This document shows, one piece after another, positions 1-8,558 of a stretch of 60,377 bases of DNA (positions are counted from its first letter, which is position 1; the number at the start of each line of letters is the position of its first letter). Source of the DNA: an uncultured Actinomycetes bacterium (lineage in GTDB: Bacteria > Actinomycetota > Actinomycetes > Nanopelagicales > Nanopelagicaceae); assembly GCA_903863015.1 (NCBI GenBank), contig CAIPAI010000016.1, positions 1 to 60,377 on the forward strand, written 5' to 3'. The notes below the pieces were generated by a model. That model did not search any database. It was not told the DNA's origin and saw nothing but the letters and a program-made list of their open reading frames with translations. The position numbers and the translations under genes were made by a program.

Positions 1-701
1 ACCGAAGAAGGTCCAACTGGACCTTGAACACCCTGCGGGCCAGTGGATCCCGTCGCGCCTGCGGTACCCGTTTCACCTTTGAGTCCTACCGCACCTGCCG
101 CACCAGTCGCGCCTGCAGTTCCAGTTTCACCCTGGATACCTTGCGGACCAGCTGGACCTTGCGCTCCGGTTGCTCCGGTTGCTCCGGAACCGCCTCCGCC
201 ACTCGGGCCTTGAGGACCAGTTGCACCTGTTGCTCCTGTTGCACCTGCAGGACCTTGAGCACCTGCTGCGCCGGCTGGGCCTTGAGCACCTGTTGCGCCA
301 GTCGCTCCCACAGGCCCTTGCGAACCCACGCTTCCCGTGACATTTGCGCCGGGCGCACCATCTTCGCCTTTTGCACCGGCCTTACCTGGAGCGCCAGCAG
401 ATCCGACTGGACCAGATGGACCCACTAACGAAACCGGCAACGGCCACCGACCTTTAGTTTTAGGTCCGAAGAAGAGTGCGTTGCGAACGTCGATATACAA
501 GTCACCATCTTTACCGAGCGAGGCAGCAGGAGTCCCGTTTCCACTCAGAACGGTGTTGATCGTTGCCGGAAGAGTGCGTCCCGCTTTGGCGGGTTGTTTA
601 CTTTTGGTTGCAGCTGATGATGGCGGAGCAAGCGCAGAGAGTAAAAATAGCGAGAGTGAAAATGTGCCAATTACTTTGATGAATCGGGGGAAGGTGTGCA
701 C
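1..701 (-). CDS. Collagen-like secreted protein, partial at the left edge
   Basis: Read on the minus strand from a GTG at 701, which is preceded by a strong AAGGAGG. At least 233 residues are present and the 3' end lies outside the window. The N-terminus is a Sec-type signal peptide (hydrophobic core about residues 10-25, cleavage near SSAA). A globular segment follows at about 40-85 with [18 protein letters not shown] and [10 protein letters not shown], a head seen beside collagen repeats in other actinobacterial surface proteins (from memory). From about residue 92 the protein is almost entirely Gly-X-Y triplets ([24 protein letters not shown]), broken once by a GGGGSG linker. It is probably a cell-surface or exported fibre. 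Bacterial collagens of this type form triple helices; that is family knowledge. Function is unknown. Confidence 0.85.
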   Translation of the reverse strand, partial: MHTFPRFIKVIGTFSLSLFLLSALAPPSSAATKSKQPAKAGRTLPATINTVLSGNGTPAASLGKDGDLYIDVRNALFFGPKTKGRWPLPVSLVGPSGPVGSAGAPGKAGAKGEDGAPGANVTGSVGSQGPVGATGATGAQGPAGAAGAQGPAGATGATGATGPQGPSGGGGSGATGATGAQGPAGPQGIQGETGTAGATGAAGAVGLKGETGTAGATGSTGPQGVQGPVGPSS

Positions 702-977
702 GTTGGCCTCCTTTGGACCACAGAAGAGTGCTGTTAATTCAAGAAATGTAGAGATCACTCTCAGTTTGGCAACCCTTGTGAAAGTGTTTTTGTAGGAGTA
801 CAAGCTCGAACATAAAAACTTTCTGCACACAGAGTTCTCACAAGAGAGGGGTAACTACTCACACGTGCCTCTCAGGTAGAACGCACGTTCGCTTCAGGGA
901 AGAGGAGTTATGTACTCATCACCAGGGGCAAACGCACCAGGCGAGGTTCAGGGCCTCAACGGGTAAGGAGCTACACA
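702..977. other. Divergent intergenic region, 276 bp
   Basis: This gap separates the divergent starts of the collagen-like gene and the secreted repeat protein and must hold both promoters. It contains an ACGTGC/GCACGT inverted repeat (about 864-889) and a short GAGG/CCTC stem close to the 978 start. I compared it by eye with c-di-AMP, c-di-GMP and cobalamin riboswitch consensus features and found no convincing match. Confidence 0.3.
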
Positions 978-2054
978 ATGGAACGCAAGACGAAACTTAA
1001 GATCGCAGCAGCTGGAACCGGCATTGTATTGATCATCGGTGGCGCAGGGATCGCCTCCGCAGATCCTTCAAATACAAAGGGATCAAACCCATTCTCACGG
1101 GCGCTCTCCTCGCTCGTAGGCAAGGGCACGATCACGCAGAACCAAGCAGACGAGATCACCAAGGCACTCGATGCAGATCGCACGACACAAGACGCTGCTC
1201 GCACCGCTGCACAAACAGCTCGCGAGAATCTCGTAGCAGCAACACTGGGAATCGATGCGGCAACAATTAAGACCCGCATGGCAGCCGGTGAGACTCTCGC
1301 GACAATCGCAGGAGCAAAGACTGATGCACTGATCGCAGCTCTCGTAAAGTTTGAGACAACCGAGATTGATGCACGCGTCACGGCTGGCACTCTCACCGCA
1401 GCACAGGCCACCACTGAAAAGGCTGCACTACAGGCTCGGATCACTGCTGAAATCAACAAGGCGCCCGGATTGATGGGCGGCCGTCCATCAATCGGTGGCG
1501 GAAATGGTGGCGGCATGATGGGCGATAACGATGGCGACCACGGCATGATGGGCGGACCACGTGGCGGCGGCATGATGGGTGTCCCACCACAACATCAAGC
1601 AACTGTTGCCAAGGTTGTTGGCCTCGACTGGAGTGCGATTCAAACTCGCCTCGCAGCCGGCGAGACCCTTGCCAAGATTGCAGGTACTAAGACCGATGCT
1701 CTCATCGCAGCGCTTGTCGCCGAAGAGAATACGGAGATCGATGCACGCGTCACTGCGGGTCAAATGACCGCGGCTGATGCAACAACTGCAAAAGCCAGCG
1801 TTCAAGCTCGCGAAACAGCGATCGTTAACGGAACTGCCCCCGTGGGTGGACCAGCGATGGGTGCACAAGGACAAGGCGGGCAAGGACAAGGCGGACCAGG
1901 ACGTGGCGGTAAAGGTGGCGACCATCGTGGCGGCCGCGGACACGGTGGCGACCTCGGTGGACCTAACGGTGGCACCGGATCAAGCGCCAACGGTGGACTA
2001 AGCAACAACGCCACCACCGGCACCACTGCAGCACCTGCTTCCCTCAAGGCATAA
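978..2054 (+). CDS. Secreted protein with two helical repeats and Gly/Met/His-rich linkers
   Basis: 358 residues, with a start supported by AAGGAG. A signal peptide ends near ASA-DPS (residue 28). A segment at about 38-68 contains a GTITQNQADEITKAL helix. Two homologous repeats of about 72 residues follow (about 88-160 and 212-284), each containing AAGETLA-IAG-KTDALIAALV and TEIDARVTAG, so they arose by internal duplication. The linker at about 164-202 is rich in Gly, Met, Asp and His (GGGMMGDNDGDHGMMGG), and the tail from about 286 is a low-complexity Gly/Gln/His/Arg stretch. The Met/His clusters could bind a metal, but that is inference. No enzymatic motif is visible. It is a single-gene unit followed by a strong terminator. 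Confidence 0.85.
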   Translation: MERKTKLKIAAAGTGIVLIIGGAGIASADPSNTKGSNPFSRALSSLVGKGTITQNQADEITKALDADRTTQDAARTAAQTARENLVAATLGIDAATIKTRMAAGETLATIAGAKTDALIAALVKFETTEIDARVTAGTLTAAQATTEKAALQARITAEINKAPGLMGGRPSIGGGNGGGMMGDNDGDHGMMGGPRGGGMMGVPPQHQATVAKVVGLDWSAIQTRLAAGETLAKIAGTKTDALIAALVAEENTEIDARVTAGQMTAADATTAKASVQARETAIVNGTAPVGGPAMGAQGQGGQGQGGPGRGGKGGDHRGGRGHGGDLGGPNGGTGSSANGGLSNNATTGTTAAPASLKA

Positions 2055-2061
2055 CAAATAA

Positions 2062-2120
2062 CTCCACTAAATCGAGTGGAGAGTAGGACGGGGCTGGAGC
2101 GTCATCGCTTCAGCCCCGTC
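2062..2120 (+). terminator. Double hairpin terminator after the secreted repeat protein
   Basis: Two hairpins follow the stop at 2054. The first pairs CTCCACT (2062-2068) with AGTGGAG (2075-2081). The second has a 15-bp stem (2087-2101 with 2106-2120, one G-T pair) around a TCAT loop. The U-tract is weak, only TT after the stem. Confidence 0.75.
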
Positions 2121-2143
2121 TTCATGTGGCAAGATCTCGAACT

Positions 2144-2626
2144 ATGCAGATACATATCGGAAGTGATCACGCAGGCTTCGAAGTAAAAGAAGCGCTCATC
2201 GCTCACCTGCGCCAAGCTGGTCACGAGGTCGTTGACCACGGTCCCAAGTTCTATGACGCTATCGACGACTACCCTCCCTTCTGCTTGCGCGCTGCCGAGG
2301 CAACTGCCGCCAATCCCTCTTCGCTGGGAATCGTCCTTGGCGGTTCGGGAAATGGTGAGCAGATGGCTGCCAACAAAGTCCGAGGAATTCGTGCGGCACT
2401 TGCGTGGTCTCCCAAGCTTGCAGAACTTGCTCGCGAACATAACAACGCGAATGTCGTTTCAATCGGTGCCCGCATGCACACCACTGAGGAATCTCTTGCA
2501 ATTGTTGATGCTTTCCTCGCCACTCCGTACTCAAACGAAGACCGACACACGCGACGCATCGAAATGTTGAGCGCCTACGAATCAACGCATGTGCTCCCGC
2601 CCCTCGGGCCTGGGCACGAAGGCTAA
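2144..2626 (+). CDS. rpiB: Ribose-5-phosphate isomerase B
   Basis: 160 residues, interconverting ribose 5-phosphate and ribulose 5-phosphate in the pentose phosphate pathway. The N-terminus IHIGSDHAGFEVKEAL and the loop GGSGNGEQMAANK are diagnostic of the RpiB/LacAB fold. The loop has Ser and Glu where E. coli RpiB has its catalytic Cys, the arrangement of the mycobacterial enzyme, which uses Glu as base (family knowledge). A GTG at 2126 would add six residues, but family members begin MxIxIGSDHAG, so I chose ATG 2144; neither start has a clear Shine-Dalgarno. It converges on trmB with a 4-bp gap. Confidence 0.93.
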   Translation: MQIHIGSDHAGFEVKEALIAHLRQAGHEVVDHGPKFYDAIDDYPPFCLRAAEATAANPSSLGIVLGGSGNGEQMAANKVRGIRAALAWSPKLAELAREHNNANVVSIGARMHTTEESLAIVDAFLATPYSNEDRHTRRIEMLSAYESTHVLPPLGPGHEG

Positions 2627-2630
2627 ATTC

Positions 2631-3302
2631 TTACTTCTTAATCTCGTAAAAGAGGTCGGTCACCACGTGGCCCTTAGTTACACCTTGACCTTCAAATTTT
2701 GTGAGCGGACGCCATGCCGGTCGATCAATCACTCCCCCGACAAATCGTGGGTCCTTTGATGCAAAACTCTGCATCCATTGCGCGTATTCAAACCAATCTG
2801 TCGCCGCATGCAGAAACCCACCAGCGCGTACTCGCGAGAAGACAAGATCCAGAAACTCTTCGTTGAAAATGCGGCGCTTATGATGCTTAAACTTTGGCCA
2901 AGGATCGGGGAAGTACAACCGCACGCCATCTAAGGAATCGGGCGCCAAGTGATCGCGCATCAATTCGAGAGCATCCCCATCGAAGATGCGCACGTTCATT
3001 AATCCTTGAGTGGAGGCATAGGAGAGCAACGCGCCAATTCCTGGCTTATGAACTTCTGCCGCCACGATGGCAATTTCCGGCGAAGCTGCCGCCATAAGTG
3101 CGGTGGTCTCCCCCATTCCGCTTCCAACTTCGAGGATCACCTCGCGGGCTGGCGCCATTAAAGCGCGCAGATCAACGATTCCCTCAGGAGTTAATCCCCA
3201 CTGATTCCAATGGAGATCGCGAGCGCTCTGCTGATTTGCCGTAACGCGCGAACCCCGTCGCTTATAAGTGCGGATGGAATTCTGCGTGAAGTCTTGTGGC
3301 AT
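2631..3302 (-). CDS. trmB: tRNA (guanine-N7-)-methyltransferase
   Basis: 223 residues. It forms m7G at position 46 of the tRNA variable loop using SAM. The SAM motif is EVGSGMGETT at about residues 58-67, followed by the family signature LYFPDPWPKFKHHKRR at about 128-143 and the C-terminal TKFEGQG segment, all typical of TrmB. Length is normal for the family. It begins 3 bp after the stop of the upstream DsbA-fold reductase (3306), so the two are probably cotranscribed; no clear ribosome binding site is visible. Confidence 0.95.
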   Translation of the reverse strand: MPQDFTQNSIRTYKRRGSRVTANQQSARDLHWNQWGLTPEGIVDLRALMAPAREVILEVGSGMGETTALMAAASPEIAIVAAEVHKPGIGALLSYASTQGLMNVRIFDGDALELMRDHLAPDSLDGVRLYFPDPWPKFKHHKRRIFNEEFLDLVFSRVRAGGFLHAATDWFEYAQWMQSFASKDPRFVGGVIDRPAWRPLTKFEGQGVTKGHVVTDLFYEIKK

Positions 3303-3305
3303 GAA

Positions 3306-3914
3306 TTAATCGAACTGAGGTCCGGCAGTGCGGCTTCGCTTGATTTCATAGAACCCAGCCACACTAGAAACCAAAAGCGCCCCATCCCACAGATCAAGAG
3401 CTGCTTGACCCTTGGGTGCCGGAGTTACTACTGGTCCAAAGAACGCATTTCCATTAACAGCGATGACCGGAGTCCCGACATCCTCGCCGACGAGTGCAAT
3501 CGCCACATCATGGTCTTTGATAACTTCAGAATCGAGAGACGTGTCATTCATTCGATCCGAAATCGAAGATGGCAAACCTGCATTCTTCACCGCATCAACC
3601 ACAATGCTGTCGATCTCATCAATCCCACGACCACCTGGATGGAAGAGCATCCCCATAGCGTCATAGAGCGCGCGAAATTCCGTCTGACCATATTCCAGAC
3701 GAGTGGCCGCGAGCGCACGGACTGGTTTCATGCCATCCGTGATGATGGCCGCGTACTTCGGTGGCATTTCGCGGTCACGATTGAGGTGAGCCAGACTCAT
3801 GCCTCGAAAATTCAAGGTGATCGGCCGTTGCTTCTCGACTTCAACGAGCCAGCGCGAAGTCATCCATGCCCAAGGACAGATCGGGTCTACCCAGAGATCT
3901 ACTGAAGTATTCAT
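3306..3914 (-). CDS. DsbA-family thioredoxin-fold reductase (Rv2466c-like)
   Basis: 202 residues with the thioredoxin-fold N-terminus VDLWVDPICPWAWMTSRWL and the segment FRGMSLAHLN, which strongly resemble the mycobacterial mycothiol-dependent nitroreductase Rv2466c. The cis-Pro loop is GTPVIAVNG at about 147-155. The active site reads C-P-W-A: only the first Cys is present, which fits a mycothiol-dependent monothiol mechanism, though that is inferred. There is no signal peptide, so it is cytoplasmic. As in mycobacteria it lies between rpiB and pepN. It probably shares a transcript with trmB. Confidence 0.85.
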   Translation of the reverse strand: MNTSVDLWVDPICPWAWMTSRWLVEVEKQRPITLNFRGMSLAHLNRDREMPPKYAAIITDGMKPVRALAATRLEYGQTEFRALYDAMGMLFHPGGRGIDEIDSIVVDAVKNAGLPSSISDRMNDTSLDSEVIKDHDVAIALVGEDVGTPVIAVNGNAFFGPVVTPAPKGQAALDLWDGALLVSSVAGFYEIKRSRTAGPQFD

Positions 3915-4017
3915 GGCGTAAGCCTGCCAGGTTCTCTGCCGGGCTCCGAATCCTGGGAAATCCCGCTATCCCGAAACGTTCACCGAGAAAGTCCTAGGAA
4001 TTCTGGACGCCAGCATT

Positions 4018-4023
4018 TACCGT
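4018..4023 (+). promoter_or_regulatory. Candidate -10 element for a leaderless transcript
   Basis: TACCGT matches TANNNT and ends exactly 6 nt before the ATG at 4030. There is no Shine-Dalgarno, so transcription probably begins at or next to the start codon. Confidence 0.5.
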
Positions 4024-4029
4024 TTTCTC

Positions 4030-5802
4030 ATGACTTTCCGCCCTCGCGCCCTCACCCTTGCCCTGGCTACCACTCTCCTCCTCCCACTAGGAATAAGCGG
4101 CTCGACTGCAGCCTCTCCCAAGCCGGGCGCGACTTGCGCCAAGAGCGGACAGGCGATCCACATGAACGCGATGGTTTACACCTGCGTGAAGTCGGGCAAG
4201 AAGTTGGTCTGGTCTAAAGGCGTTCCAGAAAAGAAAACCCCGGCGCCCACCGGTAATGGCCAACCCGGTAATGGCCAACCCGGTAACGGCCAACCAGGTA
4301 ACGGTCAACCAGGTAATGGCCAACCAGGTAATGGCCAACCAGGTAATGGCCAACCAGGTAATGGCCAACCCGGTAATGGCCAACCCGGTAATGGCCAACC
4401 AGGTAATGGCCAACCCGGCGGCAGCCCCACTGAACAGCAACAGTTACTACCTGACACTTCATTCCTTTATATGAGACGCATTGGCATGAGCTGTTCCACC
4501 AATGGTGTTTTTGGCTTCACCGGCGGCATGCTGGCAATCTGCAAGAACAACATCGTGAAATACGCACTTCCCACCGACATTCCTCCTGCACCTGCGGGCG
4601 GGTATAAGACGCGCCCCTCCTGGTACCCCACATTGGCGCAGCAACAAGGGCAGACGAGTGAACCCACCTGCGCACCTTCGAGTATTAAATTCACTAGCCC
4701 AGTTGTTCCCATCGCCGAGATGGCACCTTCAATTCCTTACGGCATGATGGTTGGTGGACACGTCACACCCATCGATCATGGGTACCTCGGCATCAAAGTG
4801 CTAAGTAAAGTCCAGTCCACAAGAACCGAAGCCGATTACGTACCTGTCACATCACCTGCAGCTGGCACCATCACTAGTATTGGAAATCTTGGCGGCCCTG
4901 CAACGATTCGTGTGGTCATTGAACATGGCTGCAACGTCAGCACTGTTTACATGGTGCTCAATCGCCTCTCCGGTGTACTCGCTTCTTACGCCGAAGAGAT
5001 GAAAGTAAATGGTGCAAACAAGCAGGTGAGCGTTGCAGTTAAAGCAGGCGAAGAGTTCGGTCGTCAACGTGACAACATGATCGACTTCAACGTGTGGGAT
5101 GGAACCCAGTGGTTAAGCGGATTTGAGAATCCATTTGCATATGTGAGTGCTGAAGCATGGAAGCCATTTACTGCCGATCCACTTCCTTTCTTCACACCTG
5201 AATTACGCACCGCCATTGAAGCAAATATGCAAAAAACAACTTCTCCGCGCTTTGGAAAGATCGATTACGACGTGCCTGGAGCGGCATCAGGTAACTGGTT
5301 TCTAGAAGGCACTCTGGGATACAGCGGTCGACTCATCAGCGAAGTTGCCAGCGCTACGGGCGAATTTCCCGGTGGCGCACCAACAAAAGGCAAAAACGAA
5401 TCCGACTGGAACCACCTAGCAATTGCCCCACACGAAGTGGACGGTGGCAAGTGGATCTTCTCAACTGGTTGGTGGAGTAACCCAGCAGGTGATCCCACAC
5501 AAACGATGATAAACATCGAAGGATCAAAGCCGACTCCGGACAAACTCACTGCAGCATCAGGGATGGTCTCATATCAATTAGTGCAGTTCAGCCCGATGGA
5601 ACCTGCGACCGCACCTGCACGCACCCCCGGAGCGACTGCCCCTTATGCAGTCGGATACACATTGGGAGCTGGTATGCCTTCGGGCGTGGTAGGCCTCCAA
5701 GTGAATTCAGATGGGTCACTCAACGTTGAAATCAATACGACCATGACGCAAGCGAGTCAGTTCACCGCGTTCACCAGCGCAAAGAGAACCTACCGCCGCT
5801 AA
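4030..5802 (+). CDS. Secreted protein with 11 GNGQP repeats and an M23-like domain
   Basis: 590 residues. The signal peptide runs to about residue 28. A small two-cysteine segment (C36, C52: GATCAKSGQ and YTCVKSGKKLVW) recurs in exported proteins of freshwater Actinobacteria (from memory). Residues 75-129 are eleven perfect GNGQP repeats. The main domain (about 225-380) resembles a LytM/M23 peptidase scaffold: GGHVTPIDHGYLG, PAAGTITSIG, IEHGCNVSTVY and AGEEFGRQ. The metal ligands look incomplete: the usual HxH near HG--YST-Y is missing. It may therefore bind rather than cut peptidoglycan. The remaining C-terminus is unassigned. The gene appears to be monocistronic. Confidence 0.8.
   Translation: MTFRPRALTLALATTLLLPLGISGSTAASPKPGATCAKSGQAIHMNAMVYTCVKSGKKLVWSKGVPEKKTPAPTGNGQPGNGQPGNGQPGNGQPGNGQPGNGQPGNGQPGNGQPGNGQPGNGQPGNGQPGGSPTEQQQLLPDTSFLYMRRIGMSCSTNGVFGFTGGMLAICKNNIVKYALPTDIPPAPAGGYKTRPSWYPTLAQQQGQTSEPTCAPSSIKFTSPVVPIAEMAPSIPYGMMVGGHVTPIDHGYLGIKVLSKVQSTRTEADYVPVTSPAAGTITSIGNLGGPATIRVVIEHGCNVSTVYMVLNRLSGVLASYAEEMKVNGANKQVSVAVKAGEEFGRQRDNMIDFNVWDGTQWLSGFENPFAYVSAEAWKPFTADPLPFFTPELRTAIEANMQKTTSPRFGKIDYDVPGAASGNWFLEGTLGYSGRLISEVASATGEFPGGAPTKGKNESDWNHLAIAPHEVDGGKWIFSTGWWSNPAGDPTQTMINIEGSKPTPDKLTAASGMVSYQLVQFSPMEPATAPARTPGATAPYAVGYTLGAGMPSGVVGLQVNSDGSLNVEINTTMTQASQFTAFTSAKRTYRR
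4252..4416 (+). repeat. Eleven tandem 15-bp units encoding GNGQP
   Basis: Units start at 4252 and every 15 bp up to 4402. They are nearly identical (GGTAATGGCCAACC followed by C or A, with a few AAC/GGT variants), which suggests recent expansion and likely copy-number variation between strains. Confidence 0.95.
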
Positions 5803-5850
5803 ACACGTCACCGTTCGCTCTGCACCACCAACTCTGGTTGGATATTTGCC

Positions 5851-8406
5851 ATGCCTGGAATCAATCTCACTCGCGAAGAAGCGGCCCTACGGGCCTCGCT
5901 CCTCTCCGTTGAGTCATACGACGTCATGCTCGATCTCACCACGTCGCCTGAGACCTTCTTAGCGAAGACCACCGTGGTCTTTGCCTGCACCACACCAGGG
6001 GCCGCTACCTTTATTGACGTAGTCGCTGAAAAACTCATCAAAGCCGAACTCAACGGCGTAGTGATCGACGCAAGCAAGTTCGATGGAGAAACCCTCTTCC
6101 TTGATAACTTAGCCGCTGCGAATACTTTAGTTGTCGAAGTTGACGCTCGGTTTATGAATACCGGCGAGGGCCTTCACCGTTTCACTGATCCAGCAGACGA
6201 TGAGGTCTACCTTTACACCCAATTCGAAACTGCAGATGCCCGTCGCATGTACGCCTGCTTCGATCAACCAGACCTAAAAGCCACATTCACCCTTACCGCC
6301 ACTGCCCCCGCGCATTGGGAACTCATCTCCAATAATCCTGTTTCCGCACGCACTGATCTGGGCGCCGACAAGAATCGTTGGAGCTTCACCACCACACCAC
6401 GCGTCTCGACTTACATCACTGCACTTGTTGCCGGTCCTTACACACACGTACACGACACGTACAAGAGCGCACACGGCGAAGTGCCTCTCGGTCTCTACTG
6501 CCGCAAATCTCTTTCATCCTTCCTTGACGCCGAAGAGCTCTTCGACCTCACTAAACGAGGCTTCGCCTTCTTCGAAGAAGAGTTCGGCCTGGCCTACCCC
6601 TTTGCAAAGTACGACCAGATTGCCGTTGCAGAATTTAACTCCGGAGCGATGGAGAACGCTGGTTGCGTTACCTTCAACGAAGACTCCTTCGTCTTCCGCA
6701 GCAAAGCCGCCGAAGAAGAGTACAACTGGCGCGCCAACACGATCCTGCACGAGATGGCCCACATGTGGTTCGGCGATCTAGTCACGATGCGCTGGTGGGA
6801 TGATCTCTGGCTCAACGAATCATTCGCCGAGTGGGCCTCATACACGGCCCTAGCCAAGGCAACGCGCTTCAGTAACTCTTGGGCTGCTTTCAATACTGAA
6901 CGCAAGAACTGGGCCTACCGCCAAGACCAACTCTCCTCAACTCATCCCGTCGCCACCGACATGTCCGACATGGAAGCAGTGCGATCGAACTTCGACGGAA
7001 TTTCCTATGCCAAGGGCGCTTCTGTTTTACGCCAACTCGTTGTCTATATTGGAGAAGAGAACTTTGTTGCCGCACTCAAGGTCTACTTCGCTAAACATGC
7101 GTGGAAGAACACCACGCTCAATGATCTCTTGGTCGAACTCGAGGCTACTAGCGGACGAGCTCTCGGTCCGTGGGTAGAGACGTGGCTAAAAACTGCAGGG
7201 GTAAATACCCTGCGCCCTCACATCACCCTCGATGGAGAGACGTACTCGAAGGTCACCATTGAGCAGAGCGCACCCACTATGCCCGAAGATTCAAACGAGA
7301 TTCGTCCGCACCGTCTAGCGGTCGGCCTCTACGACATCCAAGGAAGCGCACTCGTGCGCCGCAGTAGCCATGATCTCGACGTGGTTGGAACAGAAACCGT
7401 AGTAGCTGATCTAGCAGGACTTAAGAAGGCAGACGTGCTGTTGATCAACGACCTTGATTACTCCTACGCCAAGATTCGCTTCGATGCCCATTCTTTGAAA
7501 GCGCTTACCTCTCACATTGATCAATTCGGCGATCCCCTCACGCAATCACTTGCTTGGGCCGCAGCGTGGGACATGATCCGAGATGGTGAATTGGCAGCCA
7601 CCGATTTTGTGGCCCTGGGCTTGCAAGCACTTCGGGGCGATAGTTCCTTGGTACTTGTAGCTCGCACCGTCACCACTCACCTCTCAACTGCGGTAGAGCT
7701 CTACGCCGCTCCCAGTAATCGAGACGACTTGCGCATCACTCTGGCTCATGGGTTGCACGAACTCATGTCAGCTGCCGCGCCTGGTAGTGGAGAGCAACTC
7801 TCCTTCGCCCGGGCGTTCGCAAATGCGGCTGCGAATTCACCTTCCAGCCTTCACCATCAGCAATTGAGAGCGATGCTCGATGGTTCGATTGAAGGTCTTG
7901 CGATCGATACAGATCTGCGCTGGCTCATCGTGGGATGTTTGGCGTCAGTTAATCTCTACTCTGAGTCGCGCATCGAAGCAGAATTAGCACGCGACAACAC
8001 CGCAGACGGCCACCGTTCTGCAACTTTCGCGCTTGCTGCACGGCCCGATGCAAATTCAAAGCGCGCAGTCTGGGATCGCATCATCAGCGGAGCCGAAGCG
8101 AATCACACCAACGATGCACTCATCGCCGGATTCCGTCGCCCATCCCAGAGAGAACTCCTTGCACCCTACGTTGACGAGTACTTTGCAATTCTTGAAGAGA
8201 TCTGGGGTCGTGTCACATACGAAATTTCTTCAACAATAGTGAACCTCACATTCCCCATTTATGAAACTACAGACGCCACCTTGGCCAAGTGCGAGAAATG
8301 GCTTTCAGATCATGCTGATGCAGCACCAGGTTTGCGAAGATTCGTTGCAGAGAATCGGGATGCCTTATCCCGCGCACTTATCGCGCAGAAATGTGATGCT
8401 TCTTAG
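5851..8406 (+). CDS. pepN: Aminopeptidase N (M1 family)
   Basis: 851 residues. A cytoplasmic zinc aminopeptidase that removes N-terminal residues from peptides. The exopeptidase motif GAMEN is at 265-269, the zinc motif HEMAH at 300-304, and the third ligand Glu in NESFAEW at 323. The C-terminal half is the alpha-helical ERAP1-like domain expected for actinobacterial PepN. Length is normal and there is no signal peptide. No clear Shine-Dalgarno precedes ATG 5851. It faces the small membrane protein gene and overlaps it by 4 bp. Confidence 0.97.
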   Translation: MPGINLTREEAALRASLLSVESYDVMLDLTTSPETFLAKTTVVFACTTPGAATFIDVVAEKLIKAELNGVVIDASKFDGETLFLDNLAAANTLVVEVDARFMNTGEGLHRFTDPADDEVYLYTQFETADARRMYACFDQPDLKATFTLTATAPAHWELISNNPVSARTDLGADKNRWSFTTTPRVSTYITALVAGPYTHVHDTYKSAHGEVPLGLYCRKSLSSFLDAEELFDLTKRGFAFFEEEFGLAYPFAKYDQIAVAEFNSGAMENAGCVTFNEDSFVFRSKAAEEEYNWRANTILHEMAHMWFGDLVTMRWWDDLWLNESFAEWASYTALAKATRFSNSWAAFNTERKNWAYRQDQLSSTHPVATDMSDMEAVRSNFDGISYAKGASVLRQLVVYIGEENFVAALKVYFAKHAWKNTTLNDLLVELEATSGRALGPWVETWLKTAGVNTLRPHITLDGETYSKVTIEQSAPTMPEDSNEIRPHRLAVGLYDIQGSALVRRSSHDLDVVGTETVVADLAGLKKADVLLINDLDYSYAKIRFDAHSLKALTSHIDQFGDPLTQSLAWAAAWDMIRDGELAATDFVALGLQALRGDSSLVLVARTVTTHLSTAVELYAAPSNRDDLRITLAHGLHELMSAAAPGSGEQLSFARAFANAAANSPSSLHHQQLRAMLDGSIEGLAIDTDLRWLIVGCLASVNLYSESRIEAELARDNTADGHRSATFALAARPDANSKRAVWDRIISGAEANHTNDALIAGFRRPSQRELLAPYVDEYFAILEEIWGRVTYEISSTIVNLTFPIYETTDATLAKCEKWLSDHADAAPGLRRFVAENRDALSRALIAQKCDAS

Positions 8407-8543
8407 ATTTCCCAATCGGGACGCTCTAATCCTGCAACACCGCGCCCCTTCTCGCCCGTCGACGCCCATGAAATAGCTGCGATCAATAAAAAGATTCCAA
8501 CAGGGAGTACCCCGAAGAGCAGAATGGTTTCGCCGGCGCTCAT
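8403..8543 (-). CDS. Small single-pass membrane protein, 46 residues
   Basis: Reading the minus strand from ATG 8543 gives a 46-residue protein: a short N-terminus (MSAGETI), one transmembrane segment of about 20 residues (LLFGVLPVGIFLLIAAISW) and a basic, then acidic tail ending RPDWEI. Its stop overlaps the pepN stop by 4 bp, and it follows the HNH gene by 15 bp in the same direction, so it is probably cotranscribed with it. It may be the counterpart of a small ORF in the same place in mycobacteria. Function unknown. Confidence 0.65.
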   Translation of the reverse strand: MSAGETILLFGVLPVGIFLLIAAISWASTGEKGRGVAGLERPDWEI

Positions 8544-8558
8544 ATGCTGCACCCTATC

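Noticed and set aside
24-428. Open frames on both strands in the first 430 bp (Cys/Ser/Thr-rich on +, Gln/Val-rich on -)
   Set aside because: Both are other-frame readings of the collagen Gly-X-Y repeats; the frame from GTG 701 has a ribosome binding site, signal peptide and repeats.
850-977. c-di-AMP, c-di-GMP or cobalamin riboswitch before the 978 gene
   Set aside because: Only short inverted repeats are present; the conserved core elements of those riboswitches were not found by eye.
4252-4416. Possible CRISPR array
   Set aside because: The units are contiguous 15-bp copies without spacers and are in frame with a secreted protein.
4087-4474. Repetitive frames on both strands over the GNGQP region
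   Set aside because: They are shadows of the 15-bp tandem repeats.
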